Assembly: GCA_963773735.1 (NCBI GenBank)
Contig: CAVZCK010000017.1
Coordinates: forward strand, 1 to 64,000
DNA from: CAVZCK01 sp963773735
GTDB taxonomy: Bacteria > Pseudomonadota > Alphaproteobacteria > Rhizobiales > Rhodomicrobiaceae
Direction of reading: 5' to 3'
Length of the DNA stretch: 64,000 nt
Part shown: one piece after another, positions 20,225 to 29,948 of the stretch
Numbering within the stretch: position 1 is the first letter of the stretch
How the letters are laid out: every line of letters begins with the position of its first letter
Notes under the pieces: generated by a model
The model's database searches: none
The model's input: only the letters and a program-made list of their open reading frames with translations
What the model was told of the DNA's origin: nothing
Translations under genes and position numbers: made by a program

Positions 20225-20656
20225 ATGCGCCCTCAGCCTCTTATCGCCGTAACCGATGTCGAAGCCAGCGGCCGGTGGTATCAGCGTCTGCTCGGCTGCA
20301 AAAGCGCGCATGGCGGCGCCGAATATGAGCGGCTTGTCGCCGAGGGCGCGCATGGTGAGGGCGAATATGAGCGCCTGGTCGCCGATGACATGCTGATCCT
20401 GCAATTGCATCGCTTCGATGTCGAGCACGATCACGGGCCGATTGGCGATCCGGACGACAAGCCTTATGGCAATGGGGTTCTGCTCTGGTTCGAGATCGAC
20501 GATTTCGACGCGGCCATGAAGCGGGTCGAAGCGATGGGCGCCGAGATCGTCATGCCGCGCCACCGCAATCCGCGTCCCAACCATTGGGAATGCTGGCTGC
20601 GCGATCCTGACGGCTACACCGTCGTGCTGGCCAGCCCCGACGGCTCGGCGGGATGA
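20225..20656 (+). CDS. VOC family (glyoxalase/bleomycin resistance-like) protein
   Basis: A 143-residue vicinal-oxygen-chelate fold protein. The first beta-alpha-beta unit is MRPQPLIAVTDVEASGRWYQ; the second is GVLLWFEIDDFDAAMKRVEA with the end HWECWLRDPDGYTVVLASPD. The glutamate in this last motif is a usual metal ligand. Between them, EYERLVAEGAHGEGEYERLV shows an internal tandem duplication of ~14 residues not typical of the family. Members range from dioxygenases to drug-binding proteins; substrate cannot be assigned. Confidence 0.8.
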   Translation: MRPQPLIAVTDVEASGRWYQRLLGCKSAHGGAEYERLVAEGAHGEGEYERLVADDMLILQLHRFDVEHDHGPIGDPDDKPYGNGVLLWFEIDDFDAAMKRVEAMGAEIVMPRHRNPRPNHWECWLRDPDGYTVVLASPDGSAG

Positions 20657-20689
20657 CCGCGCTTCGTCGGCCGCCGCGGCCGCTGCCTA

Positions 20690-20815
20690 TATTCTACGTC
20701 GCCCCGGACAAGCGAAGCGCAGATCCGGGGCCCAATCACCTTACCTCCTGGCGCCGATTTGCGGAGATGCGAGTGGATCCCGGATAACGCCTGCGGCGTT
20801 TCCGGGACGACGTCA
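20690..20815. repeat. Rhizobial-type GC-rich palindromic repeat
   Basis: CCCCGGA and TCCGGGG pair at about 20701-20735. A second hairpin lies at about 20776-20808, where TCCCGGATAACGCC faces GGCGTTTCCGGGA around TGC with one bulged base. Similar CCCGGATaACGCC-type palindromes are dispersed in intergenic regions of many rhizobial genomes. No coding potential seen. Confidence 0.5.
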
Positions 20816-20909
20816 CAAATCAATTCTAAGTGTCCATCCGGAAACCTCTTGAATCGTTGGAATCCCTTGTGATTCCCTGCTGTCGGTGTGATTCGCAGGG
20901 AGCCGCCAG

Positions 20910-21718
20910 ATGTGGACGAACGAGAACCGCAGTCGCTATGACCGCAGCAAGCTGCGCTACCCGAGCGATGTCACGGACGAAGAATGGGCGTTGATTGCCC
21001 CTTTGATCCCACCGGCCAAGCGTGGCGGCAATAAGCGCACGGTCATCGAGCGGGAAATCGTCAACGGACTGATGTACATTCTCTCAACGGGCTGCCAATG
21101 GGCCTCTCTGCCCAAGGACCTGCCGCCGCGCAGCACCGTGAACGACTATTTCCGCCGCTGGGATTATGACGGCACGCTGGACCGTATTCACCACGCACTC
21201 TATGTCAAATGCCGGGAACTGGCCGGGCGAGAGGTCAACCCGACCGCCGCGATCATCGACAGCCAGAGCGTCAAAAGCGCAGAAAAGGGGGGCGCTCAAT
21301 CGACCCATCCGGTTACGATGCGGGCAAGAAGATCAAAGGCAAGAAACGCCATGTCCTGGTAGACACGCAAGGTTTGTTGCTGTGCGCCATCATCCACGCC
21401 GCCGACATCCAGGACCGAGACGGCGGCGTGATGCTGATGAGCGCGCTGTTCGGCATGTTTCCGTTTCTGCTCAAACTCTATGCCGACAGCGGCTATCAGG
21501 GACCGAAATTCCAACTGGGATTGAAGAAAGTCTGCCGCGGATCAATCTGAGATCGTTAAGCGGTCGACGTGGGCAGGGTTCGTCGTGCTGCCAAGCGATG
21601 GATTGTCGAGCGGACCATAGGTTGGCTCAATCGTTGTCGCCGACTGGCCAAGGATTGGGAGTGCCTCAACCAGAATGCACTCGCGTTCCTGCGATGGGCT
21701 TCAATTATTTCTTAATCT
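20910..21718 (+). mobile_element. IS5-family transposase, copy 1, broken
   Basis: A DDE transposase of the IS5 family (IS427-like layout). The first frame starts MWTNENRSRYDRSKLRYPSD and contains LMYILSTGCQWASLPKDLPP and the DDE aspartate in AAIIDSQSVKSAEKGG. At a run of A and G near 21285 it passes by one base to SGYDAGKKIKGKKRHVLVDT and LYADSGYQGPKF. Such a slippage site can be programmed in IS427-type elements. A further shift near 21545 leads to RWIVERTIGWLNRCRRLAKD. The copy stops before the last ~10 residues, where copy 2 begins. Upstream, GATTCCCTGCTGTCGGTGTG may belong to the left end. Confidence 0.8.
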
Positions 21719-22490
21719 TTCCGAGCGATGTCACGGACGAAGAATCGGTTGTTGGCCCCGATACGGCAAGCGTGGCGGCAATAAGCGCACGGTCATGGCG
21801 GGAAATCGTCAAGGACTGATGTACATTCTCTCAACGGCGCTGCCAGTGGCGCTCTCTGCCCAAGGACCTGCCGCCGCGCAGCACGCGTGAATGACTATTT
21901 CGAGCTGCTGGGATTAGGACGGCACGCTGGAGCGTATCCATCATGCACTCTATGTGAAGTGCCGGGAGCAGGCCGGACGAGAGGTCAACCCGACGGCCGC
22001 ATTATCGACAGCCAAAGCGTCAAGAGCGCAGAAAAGGGGGGCGCTCGATCGATCAGCACGGCTACGACGCGGGCAAGAAGATCAACGGCAAGAAGCGGCA
22101 TATCCTCGTAGACACGCGAAGGTTTATTGCTGTGCGCCGATCGTTCACGCCGCCGACGTCAGGATCGTGACGGCGGCGTCATGCTCATGAGCAACCCTGT
22201 TCGGCATGTTCCCGTTCCTGCGCAAACTCTACGCCGATAGCGGCTACCAGGGACCGAAATTCCAGACAGGCGATTGAAGAGAGTCTACCGCGCATGAATG
22301 TGGAGATCGTCAAGCGGTAAGACGTGCGGAAGGTTCGACGTGCTGCCCAAGCGATGGATCGTCGAGCGAACCATAGGTTGGCTCAACCGCTGCCGCCGAC
22401 TGGCCAAGGATTGGGAGAACCTCAACCGCAAGGCACTCGCTTCCTGCGATGCGCTTCAATCCGCCTGATGCTGCGAAAGCTCTGTCAGAA
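21719..22490 (+). mobile_element. IS5-family transposase, copy 2, 5'-truncated and degenerate
   Basis: Starting at PSDVTDEE this repeats copy 1 but lacks the first ~18 codons. It has accumulated several indels: pieces such as GNRQGLMYILSTA, AQKRGALDRSARLRRGQEDQ and the 3' part WIVERTIGWLNRCRRLAKDW are in different frames. Its 3' end (LMLRKLCQKSI-like) is more complete than in copy 1. Neither copy can make a full transposase alone. No right terminal repeat could be identified before the livF gene. Confidence 0.7.
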
Positions 22491-22524
22491 AAGCATATGA
22501 TCTCGATGGTTTCTTCGAGGCAGA

Positions 22525-23237
<713 letters not shown>

Positions 23238-23241
<4 letters not shown>

Positions 23242-23992
23242 ACCGCCCCTCCCGCATACGCGGCCACCTCCGCCGCGTCGCCGAGATAAGCCTTGACCAC
23301 TTCCGGATTTTCGGCGACCTCGCGCGGCCGCCCCTCCGCGAGCTTGCGTCCCAGATGCATGACGACGATGCGGTCGGACAGGCTCATCACGGCGCGCATG
23401 ATATGCTCGATCATCAGGATCGCGATTCCCCCTCCTGAATGCGCTTCAGAATGGTGATCATCCGCTCGGTCTCGGTCGGATTGAGGCCGGCGAGGACTTC
23501 GTCGAGAAGCAGCAGACGCGGCCTTGCGCTCAGCGCGCGCGCCAGCTCTAGACGCTTCTTGCCGGCGGTGGTCAGTGTACTGGCGAAGTCGTCGAGCCGG
23601 TCGGTCAGGCCGGTGAGCGCCGCCGCCTCGCGGACCGCCTCATGGGCAGCCGTCACGGACAGGTCCTCGCGGCCGAAGCAGGCGCCGACGGTGCAGTTCT
23701 CCATCACCGTCATGCCGAGCAGCGGCTGCACGATCTGATGCGCGCGGCCAATGCCGCGTTTGGCGACGCGATCGGGCCTGAGGCCTGTAATGTCCTCGCC
23801 GTCGAACACCACTTTGCCGCGATCGGGTTTGATGACGCCGTTGATGAGATCGAACGCCGTGGATTTGCCCGCGCCATTCGGTCCGATCAGCCCGACGATC
23901 TGGCCGGGCTGAACGCTGAAGCTCATATTTTCGACGGCCCGGACACCGCCGAAGCGCTTGGAAAGCCCGGTCACCTCAAGAAGCGGCGTCAT
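23238..23992 (-). pseudogene. livG: Branched-chain-type ABC transporter ATP-binding protein, one frameshift
   Basis: LivG-type ATPase of ~250 residues: MTPLLEVTGLSKRFGGVRAV, Walker A GPNGAGKST, signature TTAGKKRLELARALSARPRL, Walker B LLLLDEVLAGLNPTE. The frame breaks near 23425 after ILKRIQEG. A one-base change restores the tail LMIEHIMRAVMSLSDRIVVM and the end at 23238. The start overlaps the livM stop (ATGA). All motifs are intact, so the break may be a sequence error. Confidence 0.85.
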
Positions 23993-25032
23993 GGCAGATA
24001 TTTCCGCAGATGCGGCCACAGGCGATAGACCAGGCCCATCAGCCCGCCTGGCGCAAACAGCACGATGAGGAGCAGCACTGCACCGGCGATCACGAGCTGA
24101 AAATGCGAAAAGGGCTCGGTGGTAAGCAGTGCACTGCGCAGCTCTTCATAAAGGAAAGCCCCGAGCGCCGGCCCCGTCACCGTGCCGTGACCGCCGAGCA
24201 TGACCATAACGATGGCCTCGATCGAGAGGGTGAGATCGAAAGCGCCAGCCGGCTCGATGAAGGCGCTTTTGAAGTAATAGAGGCCGCCCGCGATCGCCGG
24301 CAGGAAGGCGGATGTCGCATAGGCCATCGACTTATAGAGCCGCGTCGGCACGCCGAGCACGGCGGCCGCGTCTTCATTCTGACCGATGGCGAGCAGGCCC
24401 ATGCCGAATTTGGAGGTCTTGATGCCGTAACTCAGGAACAGGGAGGCTGCCATCACCGCGACGAGCAGGAAATACACGATCCAGAGCGCCGTCGCCGGCC
24501 CGCCCAGATCTGTAAAAACATCGAGCGGCATGTAGATGCCCGCAGAGCCGCCCCAGGGTTCGAAATTTGTGATGAATGATTTCACGGCCTCGTTGATGCC
24601 GATGGTCGCAAGCGCGAAGAAGGCGCCGCGCAAGCCGAGAATCCCGAGGCCGAACAGGAGCGCCAGCCCGCTGACCAGAAACCCCGCTGCCAGCGCCGCG
24701 ACCATCAGCGGCAGCCCCACCGCGCTGATGAGAAAGATGGTGAAATAGCCCCCTAGGCCGAAGAAGACGATATTGCCGAAATTCACGTAGCCGGCATAGC
24801 CGATTATCAGATTGAGGTTGCTGGCGAGGATGACGTACACCGCCGCGAGCAGCAGGCTTTCGCGAAGCTCCACGTCGGAGCCCCAGAGTGGCAGAAACAC
24901 GAAGAGCAGCGCCACGACGGTGATCAGCCAGGGGAAGGGACGCGAGAAGAACGCCGTCAGCCGGGCCAGGAACGGCGGCTTTCCAAGCGCTTCCTGCATG
25001 GCCGAGGCCGAGGTCTTCCCGTTGAGCGCCAT
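23989..25032 (-). CDS. livM: Branched-chain-type ABC transporter permease
   Basis: A 347-residue LivM-type inner-membrane permease with ~9-10 helices. The conserved ILASNLNLIIGYAGYVNFGN segment lies near residue 90 and the cytosolic coupling loop GIKTSKFGMGLLAIGQNEDA near residue 210. It forms the channel with LivH. Its stop overlaps the livG start. The N-terminal ~30 residues are polar and unusually long, but no better start was found. Confidence 0.9.
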   Translation of the reverse strand: MALNGKTSASAMQEALGKPPFLARLTAFFSRPFPWLITVVALLFVFLPLWGSDVELRESLLLAAVYVILASNLNLIIGYAGYVNFGNIVFFGLGGYFTIFLISAVGLPLMVAALAAGFLVSGLALLFGLGILGLRGAFFALATIGINEAVKSFITNFEPWGGSAGIYMPLDVFTDLGGPATALWIVYFLLVAVMAASLFLSYGIKTSKFGMGLLAIGQNEDAAAVLGVPTRLYKSMAYATSAFLPAIAGGLYYFKSAFIEPAGAFDLTLSIEAIVMVMLGGHGTVTGPALGAFLYEELRSALLTTEPFSHFQLVIAGAVLLLIVLFAPGGLMGLVYRLWPHLRKYLP

Positions 25033-25036
25033 GATC

Positions 25037-25897
25037 TCACGCCCTCGAGAAGGCGAAGATGCCGCGCGGGAAGACGATCAGCACACAGACGAACAGCGCG
25101 AATTCGATGACTGGCGTCCAGCTCACCGGCATGAAGGGTGCGGCTAATCCCTCGATAAGGCCGAGCGTCACGCCGCCGAGCAGCGCCCCCGCCGGATTGC
25201 CGAGGCCGCCGAGCACAGTGACGACGAAGCTCTTGAGCTGATAGGCGTCTCCGGACAGGACGGTGAATGGAAACAGCGTGGCGATCAGCGTGCCCGACAC
25301 ACAGGCGAGCGCCGCCCCCAGGCCGAACGCGAAGGCGAGCACGCGCGTAGCGGGAATGCCGGCAAGCTCGGCCGCCTTACGGTTGTTGGCGACTGCCCGG
25401 ATCGCTTTGCCGATGCGCGTGTAGCGCAGCATCCAATAGAGCAGCGCGGCCAGTGCGAGCGCCAGCAGCGCCGCCATCATATGCGTGCCGGTGAAGGTGT
25501 AGTTTCCCCAAGTAATGCCCGGCAGCGACACGGGCACATTATAGGGGCTGGTGGTCCACAGCGCGGTGCCGATGCCGATGAGCATCATATTGGCGGCGAA
25601 AGTGGCGAGCAGACTCATCAGATGCGGGCGGTCCACCACGCGATGCACCGCAATCCAGTAGAGCATGACGCCGAAGACGAAGCCGAGCACCATCACGAAG
25701 GGCACCGTCGCATAGGGCGTGACGCCGCTCGCCTGGACGAGGAAATATGCCGCGAACATGCCCAGCACGATCAGGGCGCCATGTGTGAGATTGATGACGT
25801 TCATCACACCCCAGATCAGCGTCAGGCCCATGGCGGCAAGACCGTAGACCGCGCCGATGAGCACGCCGTCGATGATGGAGACGATAACGCCGATCAT
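25037..25897 (-). CDS. livH: Branched-chain-type ABC transporter permease
   Basis: A 286-residue LivH-type permease beginning MIGVIVSIIDGVLIGAVYGL with the family motif GVMNVINLTHGALIVLGMFA. The coupling loop is RYTRIGKAIRAVANNRKAAE, and SFVVTVLGGLGNPAGALLGG is the conserved C-terminal region. It precedes livM by 4 bp, consistent with a coupled operon. Confidence 0.9.
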   Translation of the reverse strand: MIGVIVSIIDGVLIGAVYGLAAMGLTLIWGVMNVINLTHGALIVLGMFAAYFLVQASGVTPYATVPFVMVLGFVFGVMLYWIAVHRVVDRPHLMSLLATFAANMMLIGIGTALWTTSPYNVPVSLPGITWGNYTFTGTHMMAALLALALAALLYWMLRYTRIGKAIRAVANNRKAAELAGIPATRVLAFAFGLGAALACVSGTLIATLFPFTVLSGDAYQLKSFVVTVLGGLGNPAGALLGGVTLGLIEGLAAPFMPVSWTPVIEFALFVCVLIVFPRGIFAFSRA

Positions 25898-25969
25898 GCG
25901 CCGTACCTATAGGTTGGCGGAGAACGATGTCCTCCGCCTGAAGCCTTCACCGGGGCTCATCGCCACAGT

Positions 25970-27166
25970 TCAGTAGAGAATGTCGGCGGTCTTGGCTGCC
26001 GTCGGCCAGACGACTTCCTTCACCAGCGTCCCGTCCTTCTTCTGCCATTGCGCCAGCACCATCTCATGCCCGATCTGGAGGCCGTGCTCCTTCGGATCCG
26101 TGGCAAACTTGGTCTTGCCGAACAGGGTGGTCGCATCCATCTTGTTCAGCTCTGCCGCGACCTTATCCGGCTCCACGCTGCCAGCCTGCTCGATCGCGTG
26201 CTGCAGGACCAGACCCGCCGCATAGCCGCCTCCGGCATGATAGCCCGGTTCGATTTTGTATTTCGCGGTGAATGCCTTGGTAAACTCGGCGGCCGTTGGG
26301 CCGAAATCCGGCTTGAAGGTCACCTGCGGCTCCCATTGCGAGGGCACCGTAACGCCGACCGCCGCGTCACCCAGCTTTGCGAAATTCGGGCTGTCCGGCG
26401 CGACCAGGAGCGTAACCCATTTCAGCGGCGCCTTCTGATTGCTGAGCTGCCGGGCGATCGTCGCACCGTCGGCATAATGACCGCCGCCAAGCAGCGCATC
26501 CCCTCCGGCGGAAATCAGCTTATTGATGACCGGACCGAAATCGGTGGTGTTCGGGCTGTAGGACTCATCGAGAGCGACCTTAAAGCCCTGCTGCTCGGCC
26601 AGCTTCCGCGTAGCGGTCATCACCGCCTTGGAAAACGGGTCGTCCTCATAGACGAAGGCAATCTTCGCGGCCGGATTCTTTTCCTTCAGCGCCTTGACCG
26701 CGCCAGCGAGATATTGCCCGGCGGGCGAATAGAGCTGGAACAGGTTCTTGTTGCCTAGCTTGTAGGTCTTTTCCTCGGCGGCGCCGGTCGTCAGCATCAC
26801 CTTCCCGTATTGCTCGGAAATGATCGCCGCGGTTGCCGTCAGGCCGGAGGAATAGGGGCTAAACAGAAACTCCGCCTTATCCTGCGCAATCAGCCGCGTG
26901 TAGAGCTGCTGGACGCGCCCGGGCTGGGACTCGTCGTCATAGCTGACGAGCTTGATCTGATATTGCTTTCCGCCGGCCTTGATGCCGCCGGCCGCGTTCA
27001 CATCATCGCGCCAGAGTTCGATACCGCGCATCTGGGCGGTCGAATCATTGTTGAGCTTGCCCGTCTGCGAGACGGTAAAACCAATCGTAAGGGTCTCTTG
27101 CGCGAGCGCCGGAACGGCGCCAAAAACCACCGCTGCAAAGGCCGCGGCTACCATCCTTGCTTTCAT
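25970..27166 (-). CDS. livK: ABC transporter substrate-binding protein, Leu/Ile/Val type
   Basis: A 398-residue periplasmic type I binding protein. Signal peptide: MKARMVAAAFAAVVFGAVPA, cleavage after ALA. The mature part begins QETLTIGFTVSQTGKLNNDS, and GRVQQLYTRLIAQDKAEFLF and FVYEDDPFSKAVMTATRKLA mark the two lobes. It heads the liv operon. Ligand is not predictable; this class also serves aromatic acids, amides and urea, and the gene lies next to a CoA-independent catabolic cluster under a LacI regulator. Confidence 0.85.
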   Translation of the reverse strand: MKARMVAAAFAAVVFGAVPALAQETLTIGFTVSQTGKLNNDSTAQMRGIELWRDDVNAAGGIKAGGKQYQIKLVSYDDESQPGRVQQLYTRLIAQDKAEFLFSPYSSGLTATAAIISEQYGKVMLTTGAAEEKTYKLGNKNLFQLYSPAGQYLAGAVKALKEKNPAAKIAFVYEDDPFSKAVMTATRKLAEQQGFKVALDESYSPNTTDFGPVINKLISAGGDALLGGGHYADGATIARQLSNQKAPLKWVTLLVAPDSPNFAKLGDAAVGVTVPSQWEPQVTFKPDFGPTAAEFTKAFTAKYKIEPGYHAGGGYAAGLVLQHAIEQAGSVEPDKVAAELNKMDATTLFGKTKFATDPKEHGLQIGHEMVLAQWQKKDGTLVKEVVWPTAAKTADILY

Positions 27167-27282
27167 GACTGCTTCCTCCCAACTCTGGACTACAGCTATT
27201 TCGCACGGTGTCCTGTGACGTTTGCGGTTCCCGCGTTTTGCCCGTTTGACAAGCGGTCTTTCGCTGCCGCTATTTGATCGCC

Positions 27283-28356
27283 CTATCTGCTCCTTCCAGG
27301 CCGCCTCGCGTCTGCGGCGGCAGGCACGCCCCGCGGACGCGCGGTTGAAGTGCGCGCCACTAGCTCGACAGGCAATACCTCATGCTGCGGCGCATGGCCA
27401 GAGCCATTTTGCTCCAAGCGCGCGAGAAGCATTTCCGCCGCCATCCGGCCCGCCACATATTGCTGCACCCGCACCGTGGTCAGCGCCGGCTCAAGCCGGT
27501 CCGCCATCGGCATATCGTTGAAGCCGGTGACGGAGACATCACCGGGGATAGAGTAGCCACGCCGGCGCAGCGCTGCGATGGCGCCGACGGCGAGCCGGTC
27601 ATTGGAACAGACGAGCGCCGTGAAGCCGGTGCCACGCGCCAGCAGCTCTTCGGCGCAGCGCTCGCCCTCATCCTCATTGAAGCCGTCAGCCACGACGATC
27701 AGCCGCTTATCGGCGGCAAGGCCGAGGCGGTTGCGATGGCGCAGAAATGCGTCGAGCCGCCCTTTGCCGGTCGAAAGCCTCTGCGGCCCGGCGATATTGG
27801 CGATACGGGTATGGCCGAGGCCGGCCAGATGATCGAGCACGGCACGAATGCCCCCCTCATCGTCATTGACGATCGAGGGGATGCCGCGATCGTCCATGCG
27901 CCGGTTCACGGTGATCACGGGAATACCGTCTTGGGCAAGCTGGCGAAAGGCAGGATCGTCGCGCTCGACGCTGGCGGCAATGACCCCATCGATGCCGCGC
28001 CCACAGAGCATGTCGATGACGGATGCCTCTCGCGGCAGCCCGCTGTCGGTGTTGACCACAATGGCCATATAGCCCTCCCACGCGAGGGCGTCCTCGATGC
28101 CCCGGATGATCGGTGGGAAGACCGGGTTGGTGATGTCGGGAATAATCACGCCGATGATCCGTGTCCGGTTGGTTCGGAGCGTATAGGCGGCCGCGTTCTG
28201 GCGGTAGTTGAGGGCGGCGCTGGCCTTCAGGATCTTTTCGGAAATCTCCGGGGTGATGAAATGACGCGTCTTCGGATTGAGCGCCCGCGATACGGTGGAG
28301 CTGTGCACGCCGACGGCCTTGGCGACATCCTTCAGCGTTGGTCTCTTGCGCGACAT
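27283..28356 (-). CDS. LacI-family transcriptional regulator
   Basis: A 357-residue LacI/GalR regulator. The N-terminal HTH and hinge are RPTLKDVAKAVGVHSSTVSR and LNYRQNAAAYTLRTNRTRII. The sensor domain contains GVIIPDITNPVFPPIIRGIE and VTGFNDMPMADRLEPALTTV. The ATG at 28356 (MSRKRPTLK) fits the family start; the 35-residue upstream extension does not. Two 14-bp LacI-type operators lie in the 176-bp gap before the divergent M24 gene, so it probably controls that operon and itself. The inducer is unknown. Confidence 0.88.
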   Translation of the reverse strand: MSRKRPTLKDVAKAVGVHSSTVSRALNPKTRHFITPEISEKILKASAALNYRQNAAAYTLRTNRTRIIGVIIPDITNPVFPPIIRGIEDALAWEGYMAIVVNTDSGLPREASVIDMLCGRGIDGVIAASVERDDPAFRQLAQDGIPVITVNRRMDDRGIPSIVNDDEGGIRAVLDHLAGLGHTRIANIAGPQRLSTGKGRLDAFLRHRNRLGLAADKRLIVVADGFNEDEGERCAEELLARGTGFTALVCSNDRLAVGAIAALRRRGYSIPGDVSVTGFNDMPMADRLEPALTTVRVQQYVAGRMAAEMLLARLEQNGSGHAPQHEVLPVELVARTSTARPRGVPAAADARRPGRSR

Positions 28357-28402
28357 TGGATGCACCTGCTTTCCGGCGGCCTCATGCCGAAAACGGCCGG
28401 CG

Positions 28403-28416
28403 TGCAATCGATTGCC
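28403..28416. promoter_or_regulatory. LacI-family operator 1
   Basis: TGCAATCGATTGCC matches the TGCAANCGNTTGCA operator consensus of LacI/GalR regulators at 13 of 14 positions. It lies 47 bp upstream of the regulator's own start, well placed for autoregulation. Confidence 0.7.
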
Positions 28417-28490
28417 CGATCGAAAGCCCATCACCAACATCTCAACCGTTGCCATTGACAAGCCTACTCGGGAGCCGCAATCTCGTCAAA

Positions 28491-28504
28491 TGCAAACGAT
28501 TGCA
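28491..28504. promoter_or_regulatory. LacI-family operator 2
   Basis: TGCAAACGATTGCA matches the TGCAANCGNTTGCA consensus at every position. It lies 28 bp upstream of the M24 gene start at 28533 and 88 bp centre-to-centre from operator 1. Repression of the M24-dehydrogenase operon, possibly with looping, is the simplest reading. Confidence 0.75.
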
Positions 28505-28532
28505 CGAACACGGCCAGCGGTAGGAGGCAGCT

Positions 28533-29847
28533 ATGGAGACGCGCGCGATGGAGCCAAGGACGGTGATCGCGGATAAGGTGCCTGGAGCGCTCGATCCGCA
28601 TTGGCGCTGGAACCGGGCGCTGCCCGCGCCCGGGCATACCAATGTCGATTTCGAGGTGCGCGTCGATTTCCGCCGCCTGCATGCCTACCGCCTGGCGCGA
28701 GCCAAGGCGGCGCTGAAGGAATCCAATCTGGGCGCGCTGCTGCTCTTCGACGTCAACAACATCCGCTACGTCACCGGCACCAAGATCGGCGAATGGGAGC
28801 GCGACAAGCTCTGCCGTTTCGCGCTGCTCGCCGGGGATCAGGAGCCGATCGAATGGGACTTCGGCTCGGCCGCGGTGCATCACCGGCTCTATTGCGACTG
28901 GCTGCCGACCGAGAACTTCCGCGCCGGCATGCTCGGCATGCGCGGCACCGTTCCGCCGGCGCACGGCCTGATGCAGCGTCACGCCAAGGAGATCGAGGCG
29001 CTGCTCAAGGAGGCAGGTGTCGCCGACCAGCCGCTCGGCATCGACCTGATCGAGCCGGGCATGTGGCTGGCGCTGGAGGCCGAAGGCATGAAGCCGGTCG
29101 ACGGCCAGCAGGTCATGCTCGACGCGCGCGAGATCAAGAACATCGACGAGATCACGCTGCTCAACCAGGCCGCGGCCATGGTCGACGGCGTCTATCACAT
29201 GATCTGGGAGGAGCTGAAGCCGGGCGTGCGCGAGAACGACATCGTCGCCAAGGCCAACAAGATGCTCTACGAGATGGGCTCCGACGACGTCGAGGCGATC
29301 AACGCCATCTCCGGCGAGCGCTGCAATCCGCATCCGCACAATTTCACCGACCGCATCATCCGCCCCGGCGATCAGGCGTTCTTCGACATCCTGCAGGCCT
29401 ATATGGGCTACCGCACCTGCTATTACCGCACCTTCAATGTCGGCCGCGCGACCGATGCGCAGCACGACGCCTACAAGCTGTGCCGCGAGTGGCTCGACAT
29501 GGCGATCGCGCTGATCAGGCCCGGCCAGATCGACCGACCGCGTCGCCTCGGTCTGGCCGAAGGCGGAGGAATTCGGCTTCCCCGACGAGATGGCGGCCTT
29601 CGGGCTGCAGTTCGGACATGGTCTCGGCCTGGCGCTGCATGAGCGGCCGATCATCTCGCGGCTGGTGTCGCTCGACCATCCGATGGAGCTGAAGCCCGGC
29701 ATGGTGTTCGCACTGGAAACCTATTGCCCGGCACGGGACGGTTATTCGGCGGCGCGGATCGAGGAAGAAGTCGTCGTCACCGACAAGGGCTGCGAGGTGA
29801 TCACCCGCTTCCCGGCGGAAGAGCTGCCGATCGCCAACCGGTATTAG
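28533..29847 (+). pseudogene. M24-family (Xaa-Pro peptidase-like) metalloenzyme, one frameshift
   Basis: About 437 residues with a creatinase-type N-terminal domain (LLLFDVNNIRYVTGTKIGEW) and an M24 pita-bread domain. Metal-site landmarks are FFDILQAYMGYRTCYYRTF (D285), FGLQFGHGLGLALHERP, FALETYCPARDG and SAARIEEEVVV. Where most M24 enzymes have a second Asp 11 residues after the first, this one has C296. A base is missing near 29530, between LIRPGQ and VASVWPKAEEFGFPDEMAAF. The start has GGAGG 7 bases upstream. M24 members include peptidases, creatinase and the DMSP lyase DddP, and this sequence seems nearer the non-peptidase group. It is co-transcribed with an HIBADH-type dehydrogenase behind a LacI operator. 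Confidence 0.75.
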
Positions 29848-29948
29848 CCTGCCTTTGGGGAGGGGCTCCGAACGCCTAGGCGTCGGCAATGAGGAGGTAA
29901 GCCCGGGCCGCACGGCATAATTTGAAATTTGAGAAAGCGAGCAAGCGC

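Noticed and set aside
21270..21310. IS5 frame change treated as plain decay
   Set aside because: The A/G run at this spot can be a programmed slippage site in IS427-type elements, so I did not count it as a mutation; later shifts in the same copy are real breaks.
28533..29847. Naming the M24 enzyme dddP (DMSP lyase)
   Set aside because: Some motifs look similar from memory, but without alignment the metal site and substrate pocket cannot be matched, so only M24-like is claimed.
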